Shown here: positions 1-11,813 of the stretch, one piece after another
How the letters are laid out: each line of letters begins with the position of its first letter
Position numbering within the stretch: position 1 is the stretch's first letter
The notes under the pieces: model-generated
Database searches by the model: none
What the model was told of the DNA's origin: nothing
Seen by the model: the letters and a program-made list of their open reading frames with translations, nothing else
Source of the DNA: Apodospora peruviana
Taxonomy: Eukaryota > Ascomycota > Sordariomycetes > Sordariales > Lasiosphaeriaceae
Length of the DNA stretch: 64,000 nt
Assembly: GCA_033439685.1 (NCBI GenBank)
Contig: JAUEDM010000002.1
Location: 4,588,001-4,652,000, forward strand
Direction: 5' to 3'
Position numbers and translations under genes: made by a program

Positions 1-668
1 GTTGGTGGATGTTGCTCCTTCTGGTGAGGTCAGAAGTCACCTCTCCCGATGTAGTCTGCGCTTGTCGGTCCACCAACCTGGCGGCTCTTGTTCCGTCATG
101 CGGGCTCGAGATGGGTTCATCGGCCACTGAGATCGGCCATCTCCAGTGGCGGTGTGGGTAGCATAATCCCGATACACTGCATTCTGGAAAGAAAATTCCA
201 TGTATGGAAAGGACACGTTGGAGAGAGTCAGAGATACACACGCGGGGGGCAGTGCAATTTTTGATAGAAGAAAATGTACATGTGCTTGGACGGCAGGACG
301 GGAGAGGGGAAAGGGGAAAGGGGGAGGCGCCTAGGGTAGCACATGGGGGAAAGCTCTGGATTCTGGAGGAAGCTTTGAGAGGGGGTTATGCAGGTGGATG
401 TTCAGCTCGTGGAGAAGACGGGACTGGCTTGGGTCCTGCAGATAGACGGTTGTTCGGTGTGAAGAGGCACAAGTTAGCAACTGATCAGACTCTGGTGGCT
501 GCAGATGGATCCCGTCATGGGCTTCTGTACGCGGAAGATTTCCGAACGGCCAAGTACGGCAGCCTAGCGCCGGGAATGGTCGGTGATATGTCGCAGCTAC
601 ATGAGTCTTGTGGGCGGTGGAATTAGAAGCCGATCGGTGGTATGCTGTGATTCTTGGTGAATTTGTTA
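1..668. other. Left-edge intergenic DNA, no gene supported
   Basis: Two overlapping ORFs on opposite strands (204-626 plus, 331-717 minus) are open, but neither shows a recognisable domain, a plausible composition or splice partners, so no gene is called. The last three bases (666-668, TTA) are the left target-site duplication of the adjoining MITE. Confidence 0.5.
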
Positions 669-1165
669 GGGCCTCTTTGGTTCCCAGATTTGGGGCACCA
701 TTTCCAGTAACAGCCAACTTCTGAAATTTCTTATTTTGCGTTCGGTTAGTCCAGTTAAGAATTCACCAGTAAAAGCCAAAATCTGGTGAATTCTGGGCAA
801 AATCTAGAAACCTGCAGATTAAGTGCATAAAGGCTGCATCCGACCAATTAGAGAGTACGATTTAACTTCTGGTCTTACTGTAGAAAAAAGTCTAGTTAAA
901 CCGCATTTTCCGATAAAAAGACAGAGAATAAGAGAACGAAAGATAAAAAGGTAGAGGATCGGACTTCCCTAAGTTTCAAATTCGACATACGTACGTCATT
1001 TTATCGTAAAAGTCAAAGTTAAGCCTGCATTCCGAGACGCAACTAGTAGGCTAGATACATAAGGTAACTAGCCAAACTATGCATTACTGGAGCCAACTTC
1101 TGGCGCGCAGTAAAGTCTTAATTTCCACACTTCTGGTCTGGGAAATCTGGCAACCAAAGAGGCCC
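669..1165. mobile_element. Tourist-like MITE (non-autonomous PIF/Harbinger type)
   Basis: The element is 497 bp and has terminal inverted repeats. The left end reads GGGCCTCTTTGGTT, then C, then CCAGATTT. The reverse complement of the right end reads GGGCCTCTTTGGTT, then G, then CCAGATTT: 22 of 23 positions match. It is flanked on both sides by TTA (666-668 and 1166-1168), the 3-bp target duplication typical of PIF/Harbinger and Tourist elements. Inside there is no transposase-sized reading frame. Subterminal motifs such as GCCAACTTCTG recur near both ends (about 711-721 and 1092-1102). The superfamily is inferred from TIR and TSD only; no autonomous partner is present in the window. Confidence 0.85.
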
Positions 1166-4065
1166 TTAAGCTTGATGATCCTCAACTGCTTGTCAGTTGT
1201 CTGTACCCCACACCGCCGTAGCGCTAGCGAGCTGAAACGGCCTGGCTTCACGCAGCTAAAGCTCGGGCTCCCGCGATCAACACAGCCCTGAAAGTGGATT
1301 CTTCTGCTGGACCGACCGACCTCCCCCGCAGCGCCATCTCCACCTTCCACCAGTTCAGTGACTTCACCTCACCTTTGGGATCAGATCCGGCCGTCGGTGA
1401 GAGAGAGGCTCGTCAGCTGCATTCCCCGACGGCACATACACATATCCATGTGGATGGTCGGATCTAGGAAGCACAGAGCAAGTAATTCGGAAAAGGCACA
1501 TAAATCGATAAAGGCGGTGGCTGTGCAGTTACCCTTCATATGCCGAACCGCCATTCCCATTCCCACGAGGTACAACGCCGTTACGCTGCTGCTCTCCTTG
1601 CAATGGAAATCTCGTATCACCGATCCAGCAAGCGAAAGCACCAAACAACGCCTCAAGTCACGTTATCTCGCGATATGGATCCTTTTTCGAGCGGAGGCTA
1701 CAACCCACCAAACTTCGAAGCTGGCCGGTACCGAACGCTTCAACAGGCGCGCAGCCGCAGCCCAGCCCTTCCAGATTGATCGGGGCAAGAGATGCCCCTG
1801 CCCCGCTTCTTCCCACTTACACATGCTTCGAATTCTTTCGGGACCCCATCTCCCACCGCCCGGATACTAGTAGTCTACTGAGTGGCGGTATCGATAACCG
1901 TCAAGGCCATGGATTGCAGAATCCGTCCGTCATGCAGATGAAATACATAAAGACGTTTGACACGGCGCAACTGGTTGCTCCATCTCCATCTTGCAGCCCA
2001 CCAGCGCCCAGCAAGGCTACCAATCTGGTTGTTTTCTGGACATGGGTTCGTCCGAGTGAGGAATCTTTGCATGCATGCGAGAGCAACACAGCAGAAAATC
2101 CAATATCGGATTCAAGTACCTAGGTGCACGCAAGTCGGGACGTTGCCTGTCTGCTGCAAGAGCCTCCTCCAAGGGGTCGGTGACTGATGAGTGATAGACG
2201 TACATCATACGAACTGCGCTTGCACTCACTGCATTTGGTCCAGTGACGTTGGTTGCGTAGGTGGTGTGCGTGCCTGCATACCTCTGCATATCGCATGCAA
2301 TGCTTTCTCCTAATCCATGGGACGGACGAAAGTCCTGTCTCACATAAAGTATACTAACATTTTGGGGAAAGGGGTTACGTATTACCTTTGCTAAACACAT
2401 GTGAAATTATACCAACAAGGCACGCAGGCAGACAGGCAGACAGGCAGCAATATTCGTCGTTCGTATATCACCACGTAGGACCCCGTCCGATTATTAATCG
2501 CAATGTTAACGAACAAAGCAGAAAGAGTCATTAAAAAGAGAAAAAGAAACAAGGCTAGAGGAAGGTACGGAGTATGAAGGAGAAAGATGCTATAACAACC
2601 CTAACCCCTATCTTTTCAACCGCACTGCAGTCCGTCTTGAGTGCAATGAAGTTGAATCAGGGCTCGGATAGTTTTGAAGGAGTGATCCGAATCCCTTCAA
2701 GCCACAATATACAGAAGAACTTCCACCTTCTATCGGCAGTTAATTATCTAACGTACAACGTTACGTTACTTTTCATCCCGTAGCAAGGGAAGTTCGGGTT
2801 CCAGGAACCTTTACCTGTTCGGTCGTCCCAAGACGTAAAATTAAAGTCGGGACACAGGATAGCATATCCCGTCACCACGGTACGGACAATTCATTGCGGC
2901 GAAGCCTTTCTCGCCGTTGCTGCCACTGCTACCACCGCTCTTGATATTAATTATTCCAGGTGGCGGTGCTCGCTAGTGGTAATTAAGTAGTTTACCGACC
3001 GGACATTGCCTGCTACTACTCCATCTCAAAAGGTGTTATTTCTCGGGAGTTATAGTAGGTGGGTAGGAAGTGATTGAGCGAGTGACTGAGTAACAGCACG
3101 GCACAGAGACAGGAAGGGGCAACCTTCTAGAAAATCTACAGAATCCGAAACTGATCAAATCCTGTGCCTCCCTCATCATGTGTTTAAGCGAAATGATATG
3201 TGTACTTTAGGTAATTAGGAAAAGTCCTTTCACGACATCAGTCATCTTGAAAGTTTTGAGAAAACTACGTGGATAACTTCTCTCTATAATGTATGAAACA
3301 AGGAACATTATAAACTCAACGGCTAGAACTCTATGCCTATAAAATATAATATCAAGAGACGGCTCATTATTTGTCGGTCCACGAGATAGAAGACAGAAGA
3401 GACTGAACCGAGGTGGAAGATTGTTGAACAAATGGACACAGAACTCTATCAATATAGATGACTGTTTTCACCGTACCACAGAGATGGAGAGATGGAGACA
3501 AAAGACAAGAGTCTTGTTGAGATGGATGTTTCACCCCGAATCGAAAGAAAGGATAGATCAGAAAAATTGAAACAAGACATCATGACCAAAGAAAAACTAT
3601 AAGTACAAGTAGGACCGTCAGACACGAGTGGGTATATATAAACAAGGTTCGTCATGAAAAAGAAAAGTAAAACAATAAGATAAGAAAAGGTAAACCAAAT
3701 GAGTGTAGAGAAGAGAAGAGAAGAGAAGAGAGAAAATGAAAAGAAGAAGAAGACGAAGAGACAGACAGACCCGAGAGAGAGAAAACAGAAATCTATCATC
3801 AGTTAGTCATCCAAAGCCTTGCCTTCCCATTCTCCCCAAGCGTGTATTTTGCCCAATCCGCCTCTTGCCCGACTCAGCCACAGCACTTCGAGTCACTCCA
3901 TTTTCTCAGCCTAACCCCGACCGAGCTCAACGCCCGTTCTCACAGAGAGTTTTCCAGAAAACCAGGCTGTCAGGCTCTCGAATCCCCACCATATTCGCTC
4001 CCTGTACCCCTTATTTGTGGCTGGCGCCATTTCCAAACCTCCTTCCTCTTTCGTCAGTAACTAAG
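1166..4065. other. Intergenic DNA downstream of the bZIP gene
   Basis: No supportable gene. ORFs up to 170 codons occur (for example 1358-1870 plus) but overlap others in several frames and show no domain. The stretch holds the short repeat (CAGGCAGA)n at 2425-2448, a TACGGAGTA motif at 2566-2574 and a purine-rich AAGAG repeat at about 3707-3732. Composition becomes AT-richer between about 2.4 and 3.7 kb. Confidence 0.5.
3707..3732. repeat. AAGAG pentanucleotide microsatellite
   Basis: At least four tandem AAGAG units in a purine-rich run, lying in the 3' flank of the bZIP gene. Confidence 0.8.
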
Positions 4066-5040
4066 TCAGTAGCCACCACTTTGATACGCACCACCACCAC
4101 CAGCACTCCCATAATCCCCACCGCCCTCATAATTATCGTAATCGTAATCATAATGGTAAGGCGAGCTCCCATCGTCACCGCTGCCAGTTCCAGACGCATA
4201 ATACGTCCCCAAACCACCAGCGACGGTGGTGGCAGTCTCGTCCCCGCTGCTACCACCACCCGTAGTTCCATCCCAGCTTGACATCTGCGTGTATCCGCCC
4301 CCGTAGGGGCTCAGATAAGCATTGGCATCAATCATGGCAGGATCTGATGATTCGCGCCTACCGCCGCCTTGCTGGCTTGCCGTGGCGTGACCCCTAGACA
4401 TGATCACTCCCATACCAACGCTTCCCCATGGCAAGCCCGAGAGATTGCCCTGGTCTTCGGGTAGGTCATCTGGGCCGGGTACGCGGTAGCTGGAGCCTGC
4501 ATACTGCTGGTTCAGCGCGTCGCGCTGGGTGCGTTCTTTTTGTTCACGGGCCTTTTCTCCTATTCCAAGGTAAACAACCGTTAGCTTATCCGGCCTGTTT
4601 GTTTCCGTGTTCAGTGAGAGTCATGGCTTACTGAACTTGCGCTGGGCAATCTTATTCTGGATGCGTCTTCTCTCTTCAGGGTCCGTCACCTCACTCCAGT
4701 CATCCGTACGGGTCTTGGACGACTTGGACGCTTTGTCCTTTTTGGAACTAGATGAGGACGAGGAGGAGTGGTGGTGCCTTGACGATCTTGAAGGCATCTT
4801 GGGACGAGATTCTTTTTCCGTGTCTGAGCCTGACTGTGGTGCTTTGCTGCCTTTTCGTTTGTGACGATGAGAGGAAGACTTTGAGGAGCGCGATGATGTC
4901 GAAGGAGGAGGAGCAGGAGCTTCGTGAGACTCAAGTGCCTCTGCAGAATAGTCGACTTCTGCTTCTCCCACGTCTGCCCAAAATACACCGAACGTGGGTA
5001 TCTGTGTGGAATCCTGGTCTTCAGGGTATTGGTATGCCAT
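4066..5040 (-). CDS. bZIP-family transcription factor with Pap1/Yap-type basic region
   Basis: Two exons on the minus strand: 5040-4632 and 4559-4066, with a 72-nt intron (GTAAGC donor, AATAG acceptor); the spliced product is 300 aa. The N-terminal half is rich in Ser, Lys and His. The basic region starts with DPEERRRIQNKIAQRKF, and after splicing gives NKIAQRKFR, which fits the NxxAQxxFR signature of the Pap1/Yap1 group of DNA-binding bZIPs. The intron splits this motif between F and R. No regular heptad of leucines follows the basic region; the helix runs out in AREQKERTQRDAL. The C-terminal half is Gly/Ser/Tyr-rich and low in complexity. The likely role is a nuclear DNA-binding regulator; target genes cannot be told. 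The start at 5040 (MAYQYPED) is chosen over an in-frame ATG at 5103 because the intervening residues look like 5' UTR. Confidence 0.8.
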
Positions 5041-5682
5041 CTTGACGAGAGAAAGAGAGTAAAAGGGGAGGGGAGAGAAATGGGGAGGAGGCTCACAGGC
5101 CAAACAAACCTATCCAACTTTCGGGATAAGGCTGTTGTTCTTGCTTTTTCCAACTCCCGGAGAAGCTTGAAGTTGATGTCTTCTATTGTTCTCTTGCGCC
5201 TCGCCCTGTCGAGCAGCGATGCTTCTTAAATAAGAGGCGTCAGGGAGATCGTGTCACCAGGCAGGATGTTGACGGATCGACTTTGTTCACCGAGCTCAGT
5301 CTAGTCTGTATTCGGGCCAACTTGGGAATATTCACAGAGGCTGAGCTTCAGAGATGCTCTCTTTTGATAACATGTGCCCTTTTACGGCACGAACTTGTCA
5401 CAGATGGAGTAAGTCTGGGTGTGAAAGTCTGACGGGTGAGTGCCGCGAGGCCATATAAGACGGGCAACTCCGAAGAGCAGGTAAGTAGCTGTGGTCACCG
5501 ACGTCGACTGACAGACACAAGTCAGAGTTTGAAAGAGTGGAGAATCGTGGATTACCAGTTTTGGTGATGGTCTGAATATCAGGCCCTATTTCAAGGGGCA
5601 GGGCTGGCTAGTGATGTGAACCGGTCGAGCTAACGGCGAGCAGGGATGTGGGAGAGATGTGCCGCGACGGTCATGATGTAGT

Positions 5683-5700
5683 ATGATGATGATGATGATG
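5683..5700. repeat. (ATG)6 microsatellite
   Basis: Six perfect ATG units in noncoding DNA. Confidence 0.9.
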
Positions 5701-6077
5701 GGGATATAAGTGGGAGTGTTTAAAGAGGGATGGAGGGCAAGAGAGGGGGGTGTCGACGGATCAAGACACCGATCATGGTGGGAGTGGGCGGCCGGAAGGT
5801 CCCTTGATCTCCTGGGGAGAGTTTGACGGTCTGCAGAAACGCCTCCCGTCATCCCTGGCCATGACGGGTAGTGTTAGGGAAGCAGCAAGAGCACGAGGAT
5901 GGCTTGTGCTTTGCTCGCGTGCAGCCCATAGGTGAGGATGCGAACTGAGGACATGATACATCTCCCGCCAGATGCCAGTTGCAGCCGAGGGAAACTCATT
6001 GGGACTGGGGTTTGAATGGTAGGCCAGTCCAGTCTCGCTTGTGATGTGACTCTCAGCACCTTATTAGCCCGTGGTAC

Positions 6078-6175
6078 CTACCCTAAGTGCTAAGTAAGGT
6101 AGCAGGGTAGCAAAGGTAAGGTAAGGGTAAGGTAGGCAATCCTCAACTTCGCTTGTGCAGGTAAGGTAGGTGTCT
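6078..6175. repeat. Cluster of AGGTA/TAAGGTAG words
   Basis: Irregular tandem copies of TAAGGTAG, AGGTAAGGTA and GGGTAAGG are concentrated in about 100 bp. A smaller cluster of the same kind lies at about 42490-42515. Confidence 0.6.
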
Positions 6176-6771
6176 CTCCGTATGTACCTGTGAAACCAAT
6201 TGCCACGAGTTCGTGGCGAGTGGGGATCTGCCATTGGATTAGGTAACAGTGGAGGGTGAGGTGGACGACTGGAAGGAGAAAAGAGCTGAGAAGCGTTCGA
6301 GATGTGCCGCGTTTCGAGATGACTCGGAAACCGAGAAATACGATCCGATCAGACCCAGGGGGGTTTACGGGCACCGGACTCACGATGGCCCAAGTGTAAG
6401 TAAGGTACCTGGCGAGTTGCAAGGTCGATGTCCAGTTAATGACGGAGAATATCAAGAGATAAAAATATCTGCCTGGGCTAGATTGTTGGGACGGGTGGTC
6501 GAATGAGGTTGAATGCCAGGGCAAGAACTTGGAAACATGTCGCGAGCACCTGACAGGGGCCCCCGGGGCCACTCCCGCACTGCGTGTGAGTGACCACCGG
6601 TAAGTGGTGGAAGGTGCCAGGGGGAACGGTGTTTCCCCCTGGCAATGGCGTCTGGAGTAGTGAGTAATCTGGAGTTAAGGCAGGCATGAGTGGTCGAGAC
6701 GAGAGCTTCTTGCACGCCCTTTCCTCTTTTTCTTGGCCTGCCACGCCTGCCCAGACAGAGCTCACTTGTAA

Positions 6772-6791
6772 CCCCCCCCCCCCCCCCCCCC
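6772..6791. repeat. Homopolymer of 20 C
   Basis: Twenty consecutive cytosines on the plus strand, hence G20 on the minus strand, within noncoding DNA. The exact length should be treated with caution because long homopolymers are error-prone in assemblies. Confidence 0.9.
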
Positions 6792-9700
6792 TGCCAGTCC
6801 TGAAGCTATCCATCGTGATGATTGGCCACAGTTTCATAGCCACAACGTAAATCCAACAAACAGCAACATGAATACCTCAAAAATATCCATCCCCATTCAC
6901 ATTGCACCACAAAAAAAGAGATAGCTGAAGCGTCGTTGCTTTGCCCAAGAGCTTACTGTTTCTACCTGTGTTTGGCCTTAGTGACAGTGTATGTGCCTTG
7001 GAGGCTCTGTTGAAATTGATTGCGCTTGGTGAGAATTATCTACAAGGTTTAGTGTTTCCTTTGGGAATGTTAGAACTAGTCGTAGCCGTTGTCGTACACA
7101 TAGAAACGTGTAACTGCCTCTCCAAACAGTCCAGTGTTAGTGGGCTGCAGGCCAGTGTGTGACGGCCGTTGAGCAGGCACCAAAAGGCAGTGCGTTTGTT
7201 GCCCGGAATGGCTAGCTCCAAGGAAATTCCATGCAGAAGTGCAGCGGGAAAGCCTGAACTCGGTGTTTGTTTCGAGAAGAAATACAGCATTCTAGACAGG
7301 GGTAGGTATGTCCACTACCTACCACATCATGACATCCGTTGCTTGGGACGGTCAGGGCACCCGTGGATAGAGAACAGACCACAGAACACTGAACACTGAA
7401 GGCGGTCGAAGGTTCCATGCCGTACCCTGATGATCGGGAGACAGGTTGACCGTTGCCCGACCTGATCATGAAAAGCAGTAGCTTTTGCACACAGGTACCG
7501 TCTCGGTACCTGGCTTCGAACGCGGAAATGTAAAGACTTTGAGGCTGTGCTGCCATGCAAGTCCGTCCAAAGACGCTCCTAGTTGATAGCTTGAATCTCT
7601 TGAATGGCTGCCCGTAGGTCGAAACACATGTCCCGTGCAGATAATCCAGGGATTGATGTAGCCTTGAACCCTGAAGGGCCTGGGTTCGCTCTCCCCACGC
7701 TGCTAATGTCGCCCACTAAAAGCTATCGCATTCAGATGACACAGACGGCGAACCATAATTGCGAGGGTTAATTCACCATTTTCAACCCTCAAGCTGCTGC
7801 AGCCCACAAGCGCAAGACGCAGTCCAAAGCTCCAAGGTCAATACGAAGGGCGTCGCCCTTAAGTGGCTTATTAAGTCTGCCCACGATCTCAACGGTTCTG
7901 CTGCCCGTGACATGATAGCCGTGGGGCCTGCAACCGTCCAAAAAGCGGGAGGCGGCCGGCGAGCGAAGTACCGTTGCATCGGACCGTCGCAATGAGTTTG
8001 TGATGAGCAAAAATACTTAAGCTTAAAGGCACCGCCACACTCAACCCCACTCGAGCTGGACAAAAGAACGGCGGAATAGAAAGCCGATCAAGTGCGAGCT
8101 GTTGTCGCTGTTTTCTTCTTCTTTTTGCGCATAGCAGAGAGATGCAGTCTTTGATGAAGATACTAGCGTCGTGTGTCTATCAGCAGCCGACACAAACAGA
8201 AAATGATGATCTGGTTCCAAACTCAGGAGTGTCGTCCACTGTTCTGTGCCTTACAAGTGTGGGGGAGATTTTGGATTTTATTTTTACCGTAGCTGGGAGA
8301 GGGGCCAGGCCCGAGCATGTGGTCCATAAGAAAGACCCAGGACGTTGTTTGCCGCGTTGTGATTCGGCAGCCCATCCGTTATTCTTCAGCTGAGGCACGG
8401 CCGCCCAATTAGACCCTTTCATCTCCGTCTTGCTAATACCGCCTGTTCCCGAATTAGTTCTTGTGCTACAACGCAACTTTGCATGTTCATGTTTTGCAAT
8501 GGGCAGGGGGGATTCGGCTTCATCCTGGCTCTGAGAGCGTTCAAGCTGTCTGATGAGTTCAATGAAATTTGCATATTGTCATTTCTTGTCGTGAGTGAAG
8601 AGCCAATGCGGCAGGAGATGAGTTGCATTTGGCATCGGTGGGCAACGTCGGGGTTCCGTTCGCTGTTTGTCCACCGCAGACCCGGATTGGTGGACGGCTA
8701 TATGAGAATATCAGGGCTGCCACACACCAAGTTACGCTGCAGACGACGGTGTGTCAATCGCTGTAAGGACGCGAGTCTCCAGTCAACTCATCAGTGACGC
8801 ACACCACCCTCCAATCTCTGCCTTATCTCATGTGGTGTCCAGTCAACGCTGAGCATTGGTGACTTGGAGTCACGGGAGGTGTGCTGGAGAGATCCAGTCC
8901 GTTGGAACTGAGGAGGATGAATTGGTGTATGTACGTCTCTAAGCCCATGTTAGGATCATTTCTCAGAATTTTTTCTTACCGGGGATATGGAACAGGCACC
9001 GCATCCACACAGACTCAGGATCTCCGTTCAGCGTCCCTGGGGTCGTTAAGGCCACGCCGGCCTGGAAATGGGGCCTATAGTTGCAGCAAAACTCAATATC
9101 AAACCAACTCCAGGGCAATAGTCCCTTCTTGCGCCATGCCAAGATCACAGCGCCAGTAAAAAGATGTGACCACCGACAGTTTCGGCAATGGAAGGTCGGA
9201 ACGCTGCCGTCGATTGTGGCTGTTCCCAAAAACGGTCCGCAAGTGTGCCAACCCTTATTAGTATCGTTGCCCAATTTGGCCTCCCCACTCTTTGTGCCAG
9301 GTCGCCTCCAGAAAATGAGGCTTAGACGCTCCACACCAATTAGGGTTGATGGCTCTTTGTCTCGGTGATGTTCAGCCGCAGTATATGTTTAGCACCGACA
9401 ACTCTAAGTGAGACCATCCCGCCGTTCACCCGCAACTAGTGACGGCATCCAGGCTATGTTCTGCATCCCGGTCGATGATTCCGTAACCCGATAGAGTGGA
9501 GAGAATGAACCGCGTTGGAGTCGATGACGGGGAATCCACCATAAGCTTGGAATAGCTTCGACCCAGCTCCCATCCAGAAAGTGCCGCATCTAAGCCATCG
9601 CCCTTCGGAAGCTCGTATATAGTGCATGTTGCAGCAGAGATGAGATATCGGCGTGTCGGGTGTGTTCACAGCCTCAACTGAAAGCCACACATCTGTGATG

Positions 9701-11813
9701 AGTTCCTCTATCTTTGGTCGGTTACTAGGTAAGGTCGTTGATAGGTCAGGATGAAACGGGACCAAATGGCCCAAGGAGATATCCACTTGGATGTTTGATG
9801 AGACATGACGCAGTGCTGCTTGCGAGGCAATAGGACGGCCTGGTGGTCCGTGTCGAAAATAGACAAGAACAAGCAGCCTTTCGATTCGATATGTAACGAA
9901 CGATATGAGACGTGCAAAGAGACGACGCCAGCAGTGGTTGGTTGAATGACTCACCCAGATCCGAAATAGGTAGGGGGACATGCCGTCAACTTCAGTCGCA
10001 ATGGTTTTTCACCGATGAAAGACCGTAGGTCACCCATTCGACAGCGAACCCACCTAAGACCTGCGACATACAGACGTCGAGCCGACCATAACCCCGATTC
10101 GGCCGAGAACATGCCCCTGATGATGTCGCTGGCGTGTTGGTGGGACACAGAAGAACGGTGAGCGGCTTGGCCCTGGTAGGCTGAGAGTCGCCAAGATGCG
10201 TTGTCGATCTCTTTGGGAGACCGAGACACCACTGATGACCATCCGGTCGACGCCGACAACCGTCGTGTTTTGCCGGGAAAAGAAGCCTGGGGCAACCCGA
10301 GAGCGCGGAATAGAAGCCATTGCGAAGCTGAGGAGTGTAGACCCGCGTCAGCCTATCCCATGAGTCACTCCACTCCGATCTCTCATCCTCAGACGGTCAT
10401 GCCAACCCTTTCGACACATTGTTGCAGTTGGAGTGGATGGAAGGACGCATGGAAAACGCCTTAATTGACCATTGCGCGTCGCGTCGTGTCGTGGAACTGT
10501 CGGCAGTCCTCGCGGCTCGCATTGGTGCCTTCACCAATTTCGAGATGCCTAGTTGAGTATGGAAGCCGGCGTGCCCGAAGGGAAAGAAAAGCTGACGTAA
10601 CGGCCAGGCAATCGGAAGTTAGAAACCGACGATAGCGACTTGGAGACGATTAGTCAACATGACCGATTGGGTGGCTAGGTAGGTGATGGCTGGCTGGCAA
10701 GAAGAGATGCACGCAGGCAGATGGTGGTAGTCGAGATATAAGTATTCGTGGGCTGCTCAGTATTCCTGCTCGACCCCGTCGTTTCGTCTCCGGCTTGGAG
10801 TTTTGCGGCGCTTCGCTAACCACCAGCCGTCGCCTTTTGCCAGCGGGTGTTGGCGATTTTCGTCGAGCTTTGCAGTCGGAGTTGGCGTCTGCCTACGGCT
10901 GCGCCTGGCGAAAGCTAGCTCAGCCATCAGATTCAGCCCTTGGGACTTCGCCGCGACGTTTCAGGGCTTCCAGAATATTTTTCGAAACACCAAGGCGTAC
11001 ACAGGAATTAGGCGCTGACGACATGCATTGGATCATGCTCTTTGAGAATGTTCCTCGAGTTTGACTGTTTAGTTTTTGTCTGGAAGATGGGAAAGGTTTT
11101 TGGGAAGGAGACCTCTTATGGACTTTATTGTTGCTCCGTCCAGCCCAGGGCAGGTGGATTCAGGTTGGGTCACATTTGTGCAAGTCGGCGCCTTCCATCA
11201 GCCGGGAATGAGGTGCTCATTGGGGAAGCTTCAGTTGACGGCGGCCTCCCACGGGGTGGTCGAGTCCCCCGCAAATCAAAATGTGGTTGTGTCAGCGTTG
11301 ACAAATACCACTTTTGGCGTTGTTCAAGTGCCACCGGCTGCTCAACGATCCGCCCAATAAACATGTGCGTTTTTTGGTGCAAAAACACTCCAAATGCAGC
11401 TTCTTCGAAGGTCCAAAAATGGATGGATGCCAGCCCATTCGATTACATTCTCAACCGAGAAGCAGTTCACCCAAATCGGGACACGGTAAAGAATGTTTCC
11501 GGAAGCGCTGATCCGCTTCAAGTGACCGGAACACCCATTTCCGGTGACAGCTTATCTCCGCTTATCACCATCAAGGGCTAAATCGGAACTGTGAATATTC
11601 AATTGGCTTAGATATCGAAGATGTATTTCGTTCGCAAGATTGCCAATCCGGTCGGTGAGGTTTTGTGGCTAGACATCATTGGATAAATGTCATTAATATA
11701 CAAATGTGCAGTTGGCTACATTTGGTGTAGGTTGTAGCTTGCGGCTATCAGAACACATCACCTGCGGTATCTTGAACCGTCTGACAGTGGTACACATGGC
11801 CGTCTAACTAAGT

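Larger units (their letters stand above)
5041..11813. other. 6.8-kb gene-poor intergenic region
   Basis: No gene can be supported. Several minus-strand ORFs (8963-9334, 9454-9981, 9951-10295) and a plus-strand ORF (11042-11581) are open, but they match no family I recognise, and the junctions I tried between the minus-strand ORFs broke phase. Visible landmarks are (ATG)6 at 5683-5700, a cluster of AGGTA/TAAGGTAG words at about 6078-6175, and a run of 20 cytosines at 6772-6791. The first few hundred bases are presumably the promoter of the bZIP gene. Confidence 0.5.

Noticed and set aside
204..717. Overlapping plus- and minus-strand ORFs of 128-140 codons
   Set aside because: No domain, biased composition and mutual overlap; no splice partners found.
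1358..2400. Several ORFs of 60-170 codons on both strands
   Set aside because: Open in several frames at once, with no family resemblance; typical of chance ORFs.
8963..10295. Chain of minus-strand ORFs (8963-9334, 9454-9981, 9951-10295) as a possible decayed multi-exon gene
   Set aside because: A GTGAGT donor at 9954 is present, but joining it to the CAG acceptor before 9840 lands out of frame with the 175-codon ORF; no domain was recognised. Kept only as part of a low-key finding.
11042..11581. 179-codon plus-strand ORF
   Set aside because: No domain, and a competing frame (11076-11360) is equally open; no splice support.
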